17,341 nt of DNA, from contig DASZSV010000035.1 of NCBI GenBank assembly GCA_035548495.1, forward strand, positions 1-17,341, given 5' to 3'. Within the stretch, counting starts at the first letter, position 1. The number at the start of each line of letters is the position of its first letter. Origin of the DNA: CAILZL01 sp035548495. Lineage in GTDB: Bacteria > Pseudomonadota > Gammaproteobacteria > Steroidobacterales > Steroidobacteraceae. The notes beneath the pieces are model-generated. The model saw nothing but the letters and a program-made list of their open reading frames with translations. It was not told where the DNA came from and made no database searches. The position numbers were made by a program, and so were the translations under genes. Below, piece after piece: positions 8,086-15,119 of this stretch.

Positions 8086-9081
8086 ATGAACAACACGCTT
8101 TACCGGCTGATGACATCCATTGCTTTCGTATCCATTGCATTTCATATCAATGCCGCTTATGCGGCAGCGCCGGACATTGCACAGCGCGCCAGCGCAGCTG
8201 CGCAAACCGCACTGCACAGCAGCGAGTGCAAAAGAATAAATCCGTTTTATTGGGAAATTGGCGACCGGAACAGGACACTGGCCTCCGGATCGGTGGGCGG
8301 TGACAAGTACAGGGCGGATACCACGATGCCGATTGCATCTGCCTCGAAGTGGCTGTGGGGCGCTTATGTGGTACAAAAGGAAAAAGGAAAGTTGAACAGC
8401 AACGACATTGCCTATCTCAACATGACATCGGGTTACACCCGCTTCCGCTATCTCAGTTGTGCATGGCTGGTCAAGAACAATCCCGGCACCACAGTGGCGG
8501 ACTGTTTCAATGCCAGAAATCTGGGCGGCCACAACAGCGATCGCAATGATGATGCCATTGGTCACTTTTATTATGACGGCGGCCACTTCCAGAAAGAAGC
8601 CATTGATCTGGGTCTGGGCAACATGAATAACGTGTCATTGCAACATGCAATGCAGCAGCAACTGGGCACCGATGTTCAATTCAGTTTTGATTCACCACAA
8701 CTGGCGGGTGGCGCAGCAACCTCTGCAAAAAACTATGCGCTGTTTCTGCGCAAGATACTGGGCAACCGGTTGTTGATGCACGATGCGCTTGGTACGCATG
8801 CAGTATGCACCAATCCTGCGACATGCAGTGATGCCATGTATGCACCCGTGCCATCAAAGGAAAGCTGGCATTATTCACTGGGACACTGGGTGGAAGACGA
8901 TCCGGTGAAGGGCGACGGCGCTTTCAGCAGTCCCGGTGCTTTTGGCTTCTATCCCTGGATTGATCACAGCAAAACGTATTACGGCATTGTGGCGCGCAAG
9001 GCCAGTGTTGCCGCTGCAGTGGATTCAGCGGAATGTGGCCGCGAAATTCGCAGGGCCTGGATGAACGGCATGCCGCAGTGA
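8086..9081 (+). CDS. Secreted serine hydrolase, beta-lactamase/PBP-like fold
   Basis: The open frame extends back to 7993, but the ATG at 8086 directly precedes a good Sec signal peptide (hydrophobic core SIAFVSIAFHINAAYA, likely cleavage after AYA), so I chose it: 331 residues, exported. Ser85-Ala-Ser-Lys88 in MPIASASKWLWG is the SxxK nucleophile motif of beta-lactamase, DD-peptidase and EstB-type esterase families. The second motif appears as FYYDGGHFQ (Tyr163), where relatives often have Y-S-N-G-G; the third region is GAFGFYPWIDHSKTYYGIVAR, as in esterase-like members rather than a plain KTG. Six Cys residues (48, 125, 140, 241, 247, 318) fit a disulfide-bonded periplasmic or secreted protein. 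The substrate is unknown: an ester, peptide or cell-wall bond is possible, and I do not claim beta-lactam resistance. Confidence 0.85.
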   Translation: MNNTLYRLMTSIAFVSIAFHINAAYAAAPDIAQRASAAAQTALHSSECKRINPFYWEIGDRNRTLASGSVGGDKYRADTTMPIASASKWLWGAYVVQKEKGKLNSNDIAYLNMTSGYTRFRYLSCAWLVKNNPGTTVADCFNARNLGGHNSDRNDDAIGHFYYDGGHFQKEAIDLGLGNMNNVSLQHAMQQQLGTDVQFSFDSPQLAGGAATSAKNYALFLRKILGNRLLMHDALGTHAVCTNPATCSDAMYAPVPSKESWHYSLGHWVEDDPVKGDGAFSSPGAFGFYPWIDHSKTYYGIVARKASVAAAVDSAECGREIRRAWMNGMPQ

Positions 9082-9103
9082 CCCGCATCATCCATACTAC
9101 TTA

Positions 9104-9296
9104 GCAGGTTGTTGAAAAACTCAACCCGAGCGGCGGTAGTGTCGGTATTTTTCAAAACTGTCAAAAACAGGAGGTTTTTGCCAGAGCCTATAGGGACATA
9201 TGTACGGCGTTTTTGAACAATACCGAGACGACTGCCAGCGAGGGAGCTGATGCCGGCCGCATTCGAGTAGATAAAATTGAGTTTTCAATAAGCGGT
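9104..9296. mobile_element. MITE-like non-coding repeat with nested palindromes
   Basis: Imperfect terminal inverted repeats lie at 9107-9124 (GGTTGTTGAAAAACTCAA) and 9277-9293 (reverse complement GCTTATTGAAAACTCAA), matching at 15 of 18 positions with two mismatches and one 1-base gap. Inside, CGGTATTTTTCAAAA (9143-9157) matches the reverse complement of 9211-9225 at 14 of 15. Within that, CTGTCAAAAAC (9158-9168) pairs with 9174-9184 at 10 of 11 around a 5-nt loop. The perfect palindromes CCTATAGG (9187-9194) and ACATATGT (9196-9203) follow. No credible reading frame runs through it. It fills the gap between two convergent genes. I infer a miniature inverted-repeat element, or the remnant end of an insertion sequence; target-site duplications are not obvious. 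Confidence 0.6.
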
Positions 9297-9320
9297 TAAA
9301 ATCACTCAGATGATGCCGCA

Positions 9321-10799
9321 TCAATGATGTGCCGCAACTCTGGTTTTATGATTCGCCGCACCGCGCGGCTTGCGCAGCAATTGCAACGAACATGACAATG
9401 CAATGCGCGTGCCTTTCGGCAGGGTTTCAAATGAAATGGAACCGCCGATGGTGCGTGCACGATATTCCATGATCTTCAATCCCATACCGGGCTGACCCTT
9501 GCCCAGACTGTTGCGCAAACCGATGCCATTGTCGGTAATGCTCAACTGCAATCGCCGCGCCGTGGTACGCAGCTCGATAACCACACTGGTGGCGCGTGCA
9601 TGACGTGCCGCATTGGTGGTTGCTTCCTGCGCGATGCGATACAGATGTGTCGCCTGTCCTTCATCCAGCTCGGGCAGATTGGCATGTTGATCTTCGAGTG
9701 TGCATTGCATGTTGTACATGGCAGAACATCGCAATGTCAGCAGACGCAGGGCTTCACGCAAGCCGCCGCGTTCAAGATTCACCGGCGCAAGGCCGCGCGC
9801 CATCAACCGTGTACTTTGAATCGTGTTGGTGATCAGTTCGCTCATCTTCACCACCTGCGGCAAATAGGCAGAACCTTCGCGTTCCATCTGTACCTGCAAT
9901 CCCTTCATCATCAATGACAGGCCGGTCAGTTCCTGCCCCAGACCGTCGTGCAAATCGTTGCCCATGCTGCGTTGCTCGCGATTGGAGATGTCGAGAATTT
10001 CCTGTTCGAGTTCCTTGCGGCTGGTAATGTCGCGTTCAGTGCATACCACGCCGACGACGTTGCTGTGCGGATCGCGCAAGGGAATGCGTGAAGCAATGGA
10101 CCACATGACACTGCCATCCTCCTGCTCAACAACATGCTCATGCTCAATCAATGGACGGCCGGAATTCAGCACCATTGCATCCTGCAATTCCATTTCACGC
10201 GCACGTTCGTCACTGAGGATGTCGGACAATTTCCGCGAAACCGCATCTTCACGCCGGCATTCAAGTCGCGACAGCATGGCCTGATTGATTACGGTCAAAC
10301 GCGAATTGGCATCCACTGCATAAATATGTTCGGGCAGATTGTCGATGATGGCGCGCATCAATACGCGCTGTTCTTCAAGTGCGTGTTCAGCGTGCAGGCG
10401 TTCACGGCGTTCGCTGGCTTCGGTCAATGCACGCGTGACCACCGCCGGCAGACGTTGCAATCTTTCCTTCAACACATAGTCGGTGGCGCCGCTTTTCAAT
10501 GCTTCAATGGCGCGCTCTTCGCCCAGCGAACCGGACACAAAAATGAACGGCACGCCGGGCAGCCTTGCGCGCAGCATGCCCAGTGCCGTCAGTCCATTGA
10601 AATCAGGCAGTGTGTAATCCGCCAGGATCAGGTCCACGGTATCGCTATCCATCACGCGGTTGAACTCCGCAGCTGTTTCCACACGGGTGTAGCGCGCCAG
10701 CACGCCGCCTTTGCGCAATTCCATCTCCATCAGCTCGGCGTCGATGACGCTGTCTTCAAGAATGACAATGTGCAACGCAGTCTGGGCGGCAGTATCCAT
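9321..10799 (-). CDS. Soluble REC-PAS-HisKA_3 sensor histidine kinase
   Basis: A 492-residue cytoplasmic kinase with no membrane segment. Residues 8-125 are a receiver domain: acidic pair Glu15/Asp16, phospho-acceptor Asp61 in LILADYTLPDFNG, switch Ser in FVSGS, and Lys111. A PAS domain spans about 145-265 (IIDNLPEHIYAVDANSRLTVIN to VVCTERDIT). The NarL-type dimerisation domain carries the phospho-His in MGNDLHDGLGQELTGL (His284), and the ATPase domain shows IAQEATTNAARHA (Asn396), DNGIG (423-427) and GMGLKIM. The N-terminal receiver suggests that the kinase is itself controlled by phosphorylation from another kinase. It is divergent from, and 168 bp away from, a NarL-type regulator that is its most likely target. 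The ATG at 10799 fits the start of the receiver fold; its ribosome binding site is weak. Confidence 0.93.
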   Translation of the reverse strand: MDTAAQTALHIVILEDSVIDAELMEMELRKGGVLARYTRVETAAEFNRVMDSDTVDLILADYTLPDFNGLTALGMLRARLPGVPFIFVSGSLGEERAIEALKSGATDYVLKERLQRLPAVVTRALTEASERRERLHAEHALEEQRVLMRAIIDNLPEHIYAVDANSRLTVINQAMLSRLECRREDAVSRKLSDILSDERAREMELQDAMVLNSGRPLIEHEHVVEQEDGSVMWSIASRIPLRDPHSNVVGVVCTERDITSRKELEQEILDISNREQRSMGNDLHDGLGQELTGLSLMMKGLQVQMEREGSAYLPQVVKMSELITNTIQSTRLMARGLAPVNLERGGLREALRLLTLRCSAMYNMQCTLEDQHANLPELDEGQATHLYRIAQEATTNAARHARATSVVIELRTTARRLQLSITDNGIGLRNSLGKGQPGMGLKIMEYRARTIGGSISFETLPKGTRIALSCSLQLLRKPRGAANHKTRVAAHH

Positions 10800-10839
10800 A
10801 AGTGTTTACACCGAGTTTGAAGGACAAAAGATCGTTTAG

Positions 10840-10849
10840 AGTAGCTACT
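10840..10849. promoter_or_regulatory. 10-bp palindrome between divergent kinase and regulator
   Basis: AGTAGCTACT (10840-10849) is a perfect palindrome in the 168-bp divergent spacer, nearer the kinase gene. A second inverted repeat, GCAACT/AGTTGC (10919-10924 and 10934-10939), lies just before the regulator's ribosome binding site. Either could be an operator for the adjacent NarL-type regulators; this is inference. Confidence 0.3.
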
Positions 10850-10863
10850 GCAAATAATGCCGC

Positions 10864-10892
10864 TTGTTTGCGATTTCAGCGAGTGGTAAAAA
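10864..10892 (+). promoter_or_regulatory. Possible sigma-70 promoter for the first NarL-type regulator
   Basis: TTGTTT (10864-10869) and TAAAAA (10887-10892) are separated by 17 bases and match about four of six positions each. The start point would lie near 10899, about 70 bases before the ATG. The match is only moderate. Confidence 0.28.
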
Positions 10893-10967
10893 CGCACAAT
10901 GCGAATGTATTCATAAGTGCAACTTGCCGCAGCAGTTGCTTGGTACGCATGAAGCGAGGGGATTAAG

Positions 10968-11651
10968 ATGACAGAGCATGGTACCCGTTTGATCATTATT
11001 GATGACCATCCGCTGGTTCGCGAAGGATTGAAGCAATTGCTGGCAGAACAACCGGATTTCCAGATCGCCGGTGAAGCCAGCAATGCGGCGCAAGCCCGGC
11101 AACTGATAGCGCAGACTAAACCGGATGTGGCGGTGCTGGATCTGACGCTGGGTCAGGATGATGGCATCGAACTCACCCGCTGGATCCGCGAAAATTATCC
11201 CGACCTGCGAATCCTGATTCTGTCCATGCAGGAAGAGGCCCTGTACGCCGAACGCCTGCTGCGTCTGGGTGTCAGCGCCTATGTGATGAAAAGCGCGGCA
11301 GAAACAGACTTTCTCAGCGCGTTGCGCAAAGTGGCGCGCGGCCAGCGGCATCTCAGTCCGGAAATGAACGAGCGCCTGCTCAGCAAGGCGGTGCGTGGAC
11401 AACTTGCCACCGGCGATGATGATCCGGTGACTTCATTGACTCATCGTGAGTTGCAGGTATTCAAGATGATCGGCAGCGGCGTCAGCACGCGCGAAATCGC
11501 CGACCACTTGCAGCTTTCCATGAAAACCATAGATGCGCATCGCCGCCACATGCGCGAGAAACTCAACTTGCGCAGCACCAACGAATTGATGCGCTATGCA
11601 GCACGATGGGTGGCGGGACATCCGAGCAAGGAATCTGCAACGCTTGCGTAG
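10968..11651 (+). CDS. NarL/FixJ-family response regulator (first of two)
   Basis: A 227-residue DNA-binding response regulator. The receiver spans residues 6-122, with the acidic pair in IIIDDHPLVREG, phospho-acceptor Asp58 in VAVLDLTLG, switch Ser86 and Lys108 in AYVMKSA. A LuxR-type helix-turn-helix lies at about 155-215 (LTHRELQVFKMIGSGVSTREIADHLQLS, then KTIDAHRRHMREKLNL). The ATG at 10968 has a strong ribosome binding site, GAGGGG, about 7 bases upstream. It is divergent from the REC-PAS kinase and likely takes phosphate from it. It is a clear paralogue of the regulator at 11978. Its TAG stop shares a base with a 10-bp inverted repeat that opens the following spacer. Target genes cannot be told from the sequence. 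Confidence 0.95.
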   Translation: MTEHGTRLIIIDDHPLVREGLKQLLAEQPDFQIAGEASNAAQARQLIAQTKPDVAVLDLTLGQDDGIELTRWIRENYPDLRILILSMQEEALYAERLLRLGVSAYVMKSAAETDFLSALRKVARGQRHLSPEMNERLLSKAVRGQLATGDDDPVTSLTHRELQVFKMIGSGVSTREIADHLQLSMKTIDAHRRHMREKLNLRSTNELMRYAARWVAGHPSKESATLA

Positions 11652-11955
11652 TGGTTAACCGAAGTCCCTCATCACGCACATATTGCCACTGGGGAAATGT
11701 CGTAGCCACGTGTCGGCAAAGTACTGGTGGCAACGACCCTAGGATAAATTTAGGGGATTTGCCGACACGAGTTGCGGTATGTTCTGTGCGATTGCCGCTC
11801 ACAGGAAGGTTTGAGCTCTCGCAGACGGCTTGTGTGTCCTGAATCCGTTTTTACTGCAACACAAGTGCCTTTGCGCCGATATCGCATATGGAATGCGTCG
11901 CAGTATTGTATCAATGCAGATAGCAGGTTCATGTCATTTGATATAGGTTAACCAC
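11651..11955. repeat. Spacer bounded by a perfect 10-bp inverted repeat, with an internal hairpin
   Basis: GTGGTTAACC (11651-11660) and its exact reverse complement GGTTAACCAC (11946-11955) bound almost the whole gap between the two NarL-type regulators; each contains the palindrome GGTTAACC. Inside, GTGTCGGCAAA (11710-11720) and TTTGCCGACAC (11758-11768) form a perfect 11-bp inverted repeat, enclosing a smaller CCCTA/TAGGG hairpin (11737-11741 and 11751-11755). No T-run follows, so it is not a standard terminator. I see no credible gene here. It may be paired operators, a leader or small RNA, or a small mobile element. Confidence 0.5.
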
Positions 11956-11977
11956 TTCATCATCGCGGGGAACTTCT

Positions 11978-12685
11978 ATGGTTATGGCCACGCAACACAG
12001 CACCCATCGTTACATCAACACCGGACGCGATCGCCGCCGTCGTGTCATGCTGGTAGATGATCATCCCATTGTTCGCCAGGGATTGCGGCGCCTGATTGAA
12101 GCAGAACCGGATCTGGAAGTATGTGGTGAGGCAGAAACTGCCCGCGAGGCCAAATCAATGATCCGTGATCTGGAACCTGATGTGGTGATCGTGGATGTAT
12201 CACTTGCTCAAGGCGATGGACTGGAACTGGTGAAGGATGCACGCGCGCACTATCCAACGTTGCCGCTGCTGGTGTTGTCCATGCATGATGAAGTGATTTA
12301 TGCAGAACGCATGCTCTCTGCCGGTGCCAATGGTTACATCATGAAGCAGGCTGCCAGCGATCAATTCCTGGTGGCATTGCGCAGGGTGCTGGAAGGCGGC
12401 ATCTATGTCAGCGAATCCGTTGGCAACAGCATGATTGAAAAATTTGCCGCTGGCGGCGCGTACACACCGGCCAATCCGGTGGATGGCCTGAGCAATCGTG
12501 AATTGCAGGTGCTGCACATGATTGGCAAGGGGTTGTCCACACGTCAAACTGCAGAAGCGCTGAATCTCAGCATCAAGACCGTGGAATCGCACCGGCAACG
12601 CATCAAGCGCAAGTTGTCACTGCAAACCTCTGCACAGTTAATGCAGTATGCAGTGAACTGGTATGCCGGGCGAGCGCCGGGCTGA
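11978..12685 (+). CDS. NarL/FixJ-family response regulator (second of two)
   Basis: A 235-residue paralogue of the preceding regulator with a 20-residue basic N-terminal extension (HSTHRYINTGRDRRRR). The receiver has MLVDDHPIVRQG, phospho-acceptor Asp73 in VVIVDVSLAQGDG, switch Ser101 and Lys123 in GYIMKQA. The LuxR-type helix-turn-helix lies at about 170-230 (LSNRELQVLHMIGKGLSTRQTAEALNLS, KTVESHRQRIKRKLSL). The ATG at 11978 follows GGGGAA by about 5 bases; an ATG at 11984 in the same frame is possible. The 69-75 bp gap to the hybrid kinase leaves it likely that this gene opens a message running through that kinase, the EAL gene and the GGDEF gene. It could be phosphorylated by either kinase in the cluster. 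Confidence 0.95.
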   Translation: MVMATQHSTHRYINTGRDRRRRVMLVDDHPIVRQGLRRLIEAEPDLEVCGEAETAREAKSMIRDLEPDVVIVDVSLAQGDGLELVKDARAHYPTLPLLVLSMHDEVIYAERMLSAGANGYIMKQAASDQFLVALRRVLEGGIYVSESVGNSMIEKFAAGGAYTPANPVDGLSNRELQVLHMIGKGLSTRQTAEALNLSIKTVESHRQRIKRKLSLQTSAQLMQYAVNWYAGRAPG

Positions 12686-12760
12686 ACGCAGCACGGGAGA
12701 GTCCGGTTTGATTGAACTGAGCGCTCGCACCGCTTGCTGCGATGATGACAGGGGTTGTCT

Positions 12761-15106
12761 TTGTTAACCTATCTCCAGTTTGCTTTGGCGCTCGGCAGTG
12801 CATCGCTGGCAACCCTGTTTTCATGGCAGCGGTTGAAAAATCACTTCAAGGCACATCAGCTTGCAACACTCGCACAGCGCCGCAATACCGCCATCGTTGA
12901 AGCCAGCCGCGAAGGCGTGCTGGAAATCAATGCGCAGGGCGCGATCCAGTATGCCAATCCAATGGCATTGCGCTTGCTGGGTTATGAAATGGATGAACTG
13001 CGCGGCCGCGACTATCGGGAACTGATCGGCCAGCCGGAAACCGAACAACGCGATTCAAACCGCTTGGGTTATACCACCGACATGTTGCGCGGTATCGGCG
13101 CGATGCTGAGATGCAAGGGACGTCATCGTCCCATTGAATACCGCATGGTACCGGTACGTCACGACAACGAATCACTCACATTGCTCACCTTTCGCGACAT
13201 GACGGATCGCTCGCGCGTTGACGTGATGCTGGCCGACATGCAGTACCTCGCGAAAGTGGGTGCATGGGAATTGAATATCGAATCCGGCCGCATGACGGTA
13301 TCGGAAAGCATCAGCCTGCGGTTCAAGCTGCCGATGGGCAAAAGTGTGCATCCTGATCAATTGCTTGCTGCGCTGACCCTGCCGTCGCAGCGTTTGCTGC
13401 TGCGCGCCACACACAATGCCATCGAGAATGGCCAGGGATTTGATCTTGAATTGCAACTGCGCGGCAACACCAATTCGTGGGTGCATTGCATCGGCAAGGC
13501 GGAGCGCGTCAACGGCGAAACCGTGCGTCTGTATGGCGCTGTGCAGGATGTGACGGAACGTCATCTCGCCGAGCGCACACTGCGTGAAACACGCGACTTC
13601 TTCAGCGCCACGCTGGATTCAATGCCCTCGCTGGTGGTGTATATCAATCAGCAGGGACGCATGACGTATCGCAACCAGTCGGAGCTGGGCAAGCAACTGG
13701 GATTGCAGGCCACCGGCACCGGACAACCGGTTGCACAATTGCTGGACACGGTGAAGTTTGCGGATCTGCATCAGGCCATTGCAGATGGTCTCAGCGGCGT
13801 ACCCTGCCATTTTGTGCGCGCCCTGCCTGATGCCGGCACGTATCGCGAAGCGCAATTCAGTTTTGTTCCCGAACACAACAATGAAGGCGCTGTGACCGGC
13901 TGCTTCATGGTCATGACCGATGTCACCGAACTGAAAATGCTCGAAGCACGGTTGCGTCACGCCGAAAAGATGCAGGCCATCGGTCAACTTACCGGCGGTG
14001 TTGCACACGACTTCAACAACCTGCTTGGTGTAATTCTTGGCAATCTGCAATTGATGGAACGCGATGTACACCACAATCCTGCGCTGCTTAAAAAATTGCA
14101 GACGGCAATGCAGGCCGCCATCCGCGGCGCAGACTTGACGCGCCGTCTGCTCACCTTTGCACGGCGCCGTGTACTTGAACCCACCATCGTCGATCTGAAC
14201 CGGCAACTCACGGCATTTGCCGAGTTGCTCACCAGCACACTGAGCGGCAACATTGAACTCAAACTGGACCTTGAATCGCGGTTATGGCCGGTGTGTGTGG
14301 ATGCCAGTCAACTGGAAAACGCCATCTTGAATTTGATCGTCAATTCACGCGATGCCATGTCCAATGGCGGTGTGATCACGCTGTCGGCGCGCAACGTAAA
14401 GCCGGATTCCTCATTCTTCCGCCAGCACAATGAGCTGCCTTTTGGCGACTACGTAACAATCAGCGTCAGCGACACCGGCAGCGGCATTGCACCGCAATTG
14501 TTACCGCGCATTTTCGAACCGTTCTTCACCACCAAGGACGCGGGCAAAGGCAGCGGACTGGGCTTGTCAATGGTGCATGGCTTCACCCAGCAATCCGGTG
14601 GTGTGGTAGTTGCCAACAGCGAACTGGGCAAGGGCACCACCATCAGCATTTATCTGCCGCGCGACAACCTGAATCAGCAAGCCACACTGGGCGACACGGG
14701 TGAAGCCCGGATCATTCCGGGCGGCACTGAAACCATTCTGGTGGTGGAAGATGACACCGATCTGCGTGCGACCACCACGCTGGCGCTTGAATCGCTGGGC
14801 TATCGTGTTGTGGAAGCCTCCAACTCCGCAGCGGCCTTACAGGTACTCAACACATCTGCGCGAATCGATATGCTGTTCACAGACGTATTCATGCCGGGTG
14901 GCATGCTTGGCTCCGAGCTGGCGCAACGGGCGCGGGAATGCAAACCGCAGATTCGCGTGTTGTACACCACCGGCTATGGTGTCGATCAACTGCGCAATGA
15001 CAACGGAACGCATGTGATGCCCGCAGAAGATCTGTTGCTGAAGCCCTATCGCAATGAGGAACTGGCGCAGAAGATTCGTTCCAAGCTGGACACTGCGTAC
15101 GGTTGA
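12761..15106 (+). CDS. Membrane-anchored triple-PAS hybrid histidine kinase
   Basis: About 780 residues. A TTG start is needed: TTG at 12755 is only about 1 base from AGGGG (12750-12754), while TTG at 12761 sits 6 bases away, so I prefer 12761; no in-frame ATG comes before the first domain. Numbered from 12755: one membrane helix (about 3-24), PAS 1 (about 42-150), PAS 2 (about 160-268, LAKVGAWELN), PAS 3 (about 278-393), HisKA with phospho-His418 in GGVAHDFNNLLGVI, ATPase motifs ENAILNLIVNSRDAM (521-535), DTGSG (573-577), FEPFFTTK and GSGLGLSMV, then a C-terminal receiver with EDD (665-667), Asp710 and Lys763. The receiver has no output domain, so it could act in a relay or as a phosphate sink for the receiver-enzymes downstream. 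The 13-bp gap to the EAL gene indicates one operon. Confidence 0.92.
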   Translation: MLTYLQFALALGSASLATLFSWQRLKNHFKAHQLATLAQRRNTAIVEASREGVLEINAQGAIQYANPMALRLLGYEMDELRGRDYRELIGQPETEQRDSNRLGYTTDMLRGIGAMLRCKGRHRPIEYRMVPVRHDNESLTLLTFRDMTDRSRVDVMLADMQYLAKVGAWELNIESGRMTVSESISLRFKLPMGKSVHPDQLLAALTLPSQRLLLRATHNAIENGQGFDLELQLRGNTNSWVHCIGKAERVNGETVRLYGAVQDVTERHLAERTLRETRDFFSATLDSMPSLVVYINQQGRMTYRNQSELGKQLGLQATGTGQPVAQLLDTVKFADLHQAIADGLSGVPCHFVRALPDAGTYREAQFSFVPEHNNEGAVTGCFMVMTDVTELKMLEARLRHAEKMQAIGQLTGGVAHDFNNLLGVILGNLQLMERDVHHNPALLKKLQTAMQAAIRGADLTRRLLTFARRRVLEPTIVDLNRQLTAFAELLTSTLSGNIELKLDLESRLWPVCVDASQLENAILNLIVNSRDAMSNGGVITLSARNVKPDSSFFRQHNELPFGDYVTISVSDTGSGIAPQLLPRIFEPFFTTKDAGKGSGLGLSMVHGFTQQSGGVVVANSELGKGTTISIYLPRDNLNQQATLGDTGEARIIPGGTETILVVEDDTDLRATTTLALESLGYRVVEASNSAAALQVLNTSARIDMLFTDVFMPGGMLGSELAQRARECKPQIRVLYTTGYGVDQLRNDNGTHVMPAEDLLLKPYRNEELAQKIRSKLDTAYG

Positions 15107-15119
15107 CAGGTGGAGGTGG

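Noticed and set aside
10134..10820. Open frame of 228 codons on the plus strand
   Set aside because: It is antisense to the REC-PAS kinase, is rich in His, Gln and Cys as shadow frames here tend to be, and has no start context.
11606..11842. 78-codon plus-strand frame in the regulator spacer
   Set aside because: It overlaps the end of the first regulator, has no ribosome binding site or domain, and passes through the inverted-repeat hairpin.
13619..14206. Open frame of 195 codons on the minus strand
   Set aside because: It is antisense to the PAS 3 and HisKA part of the hybrid kinase and shows no family features.
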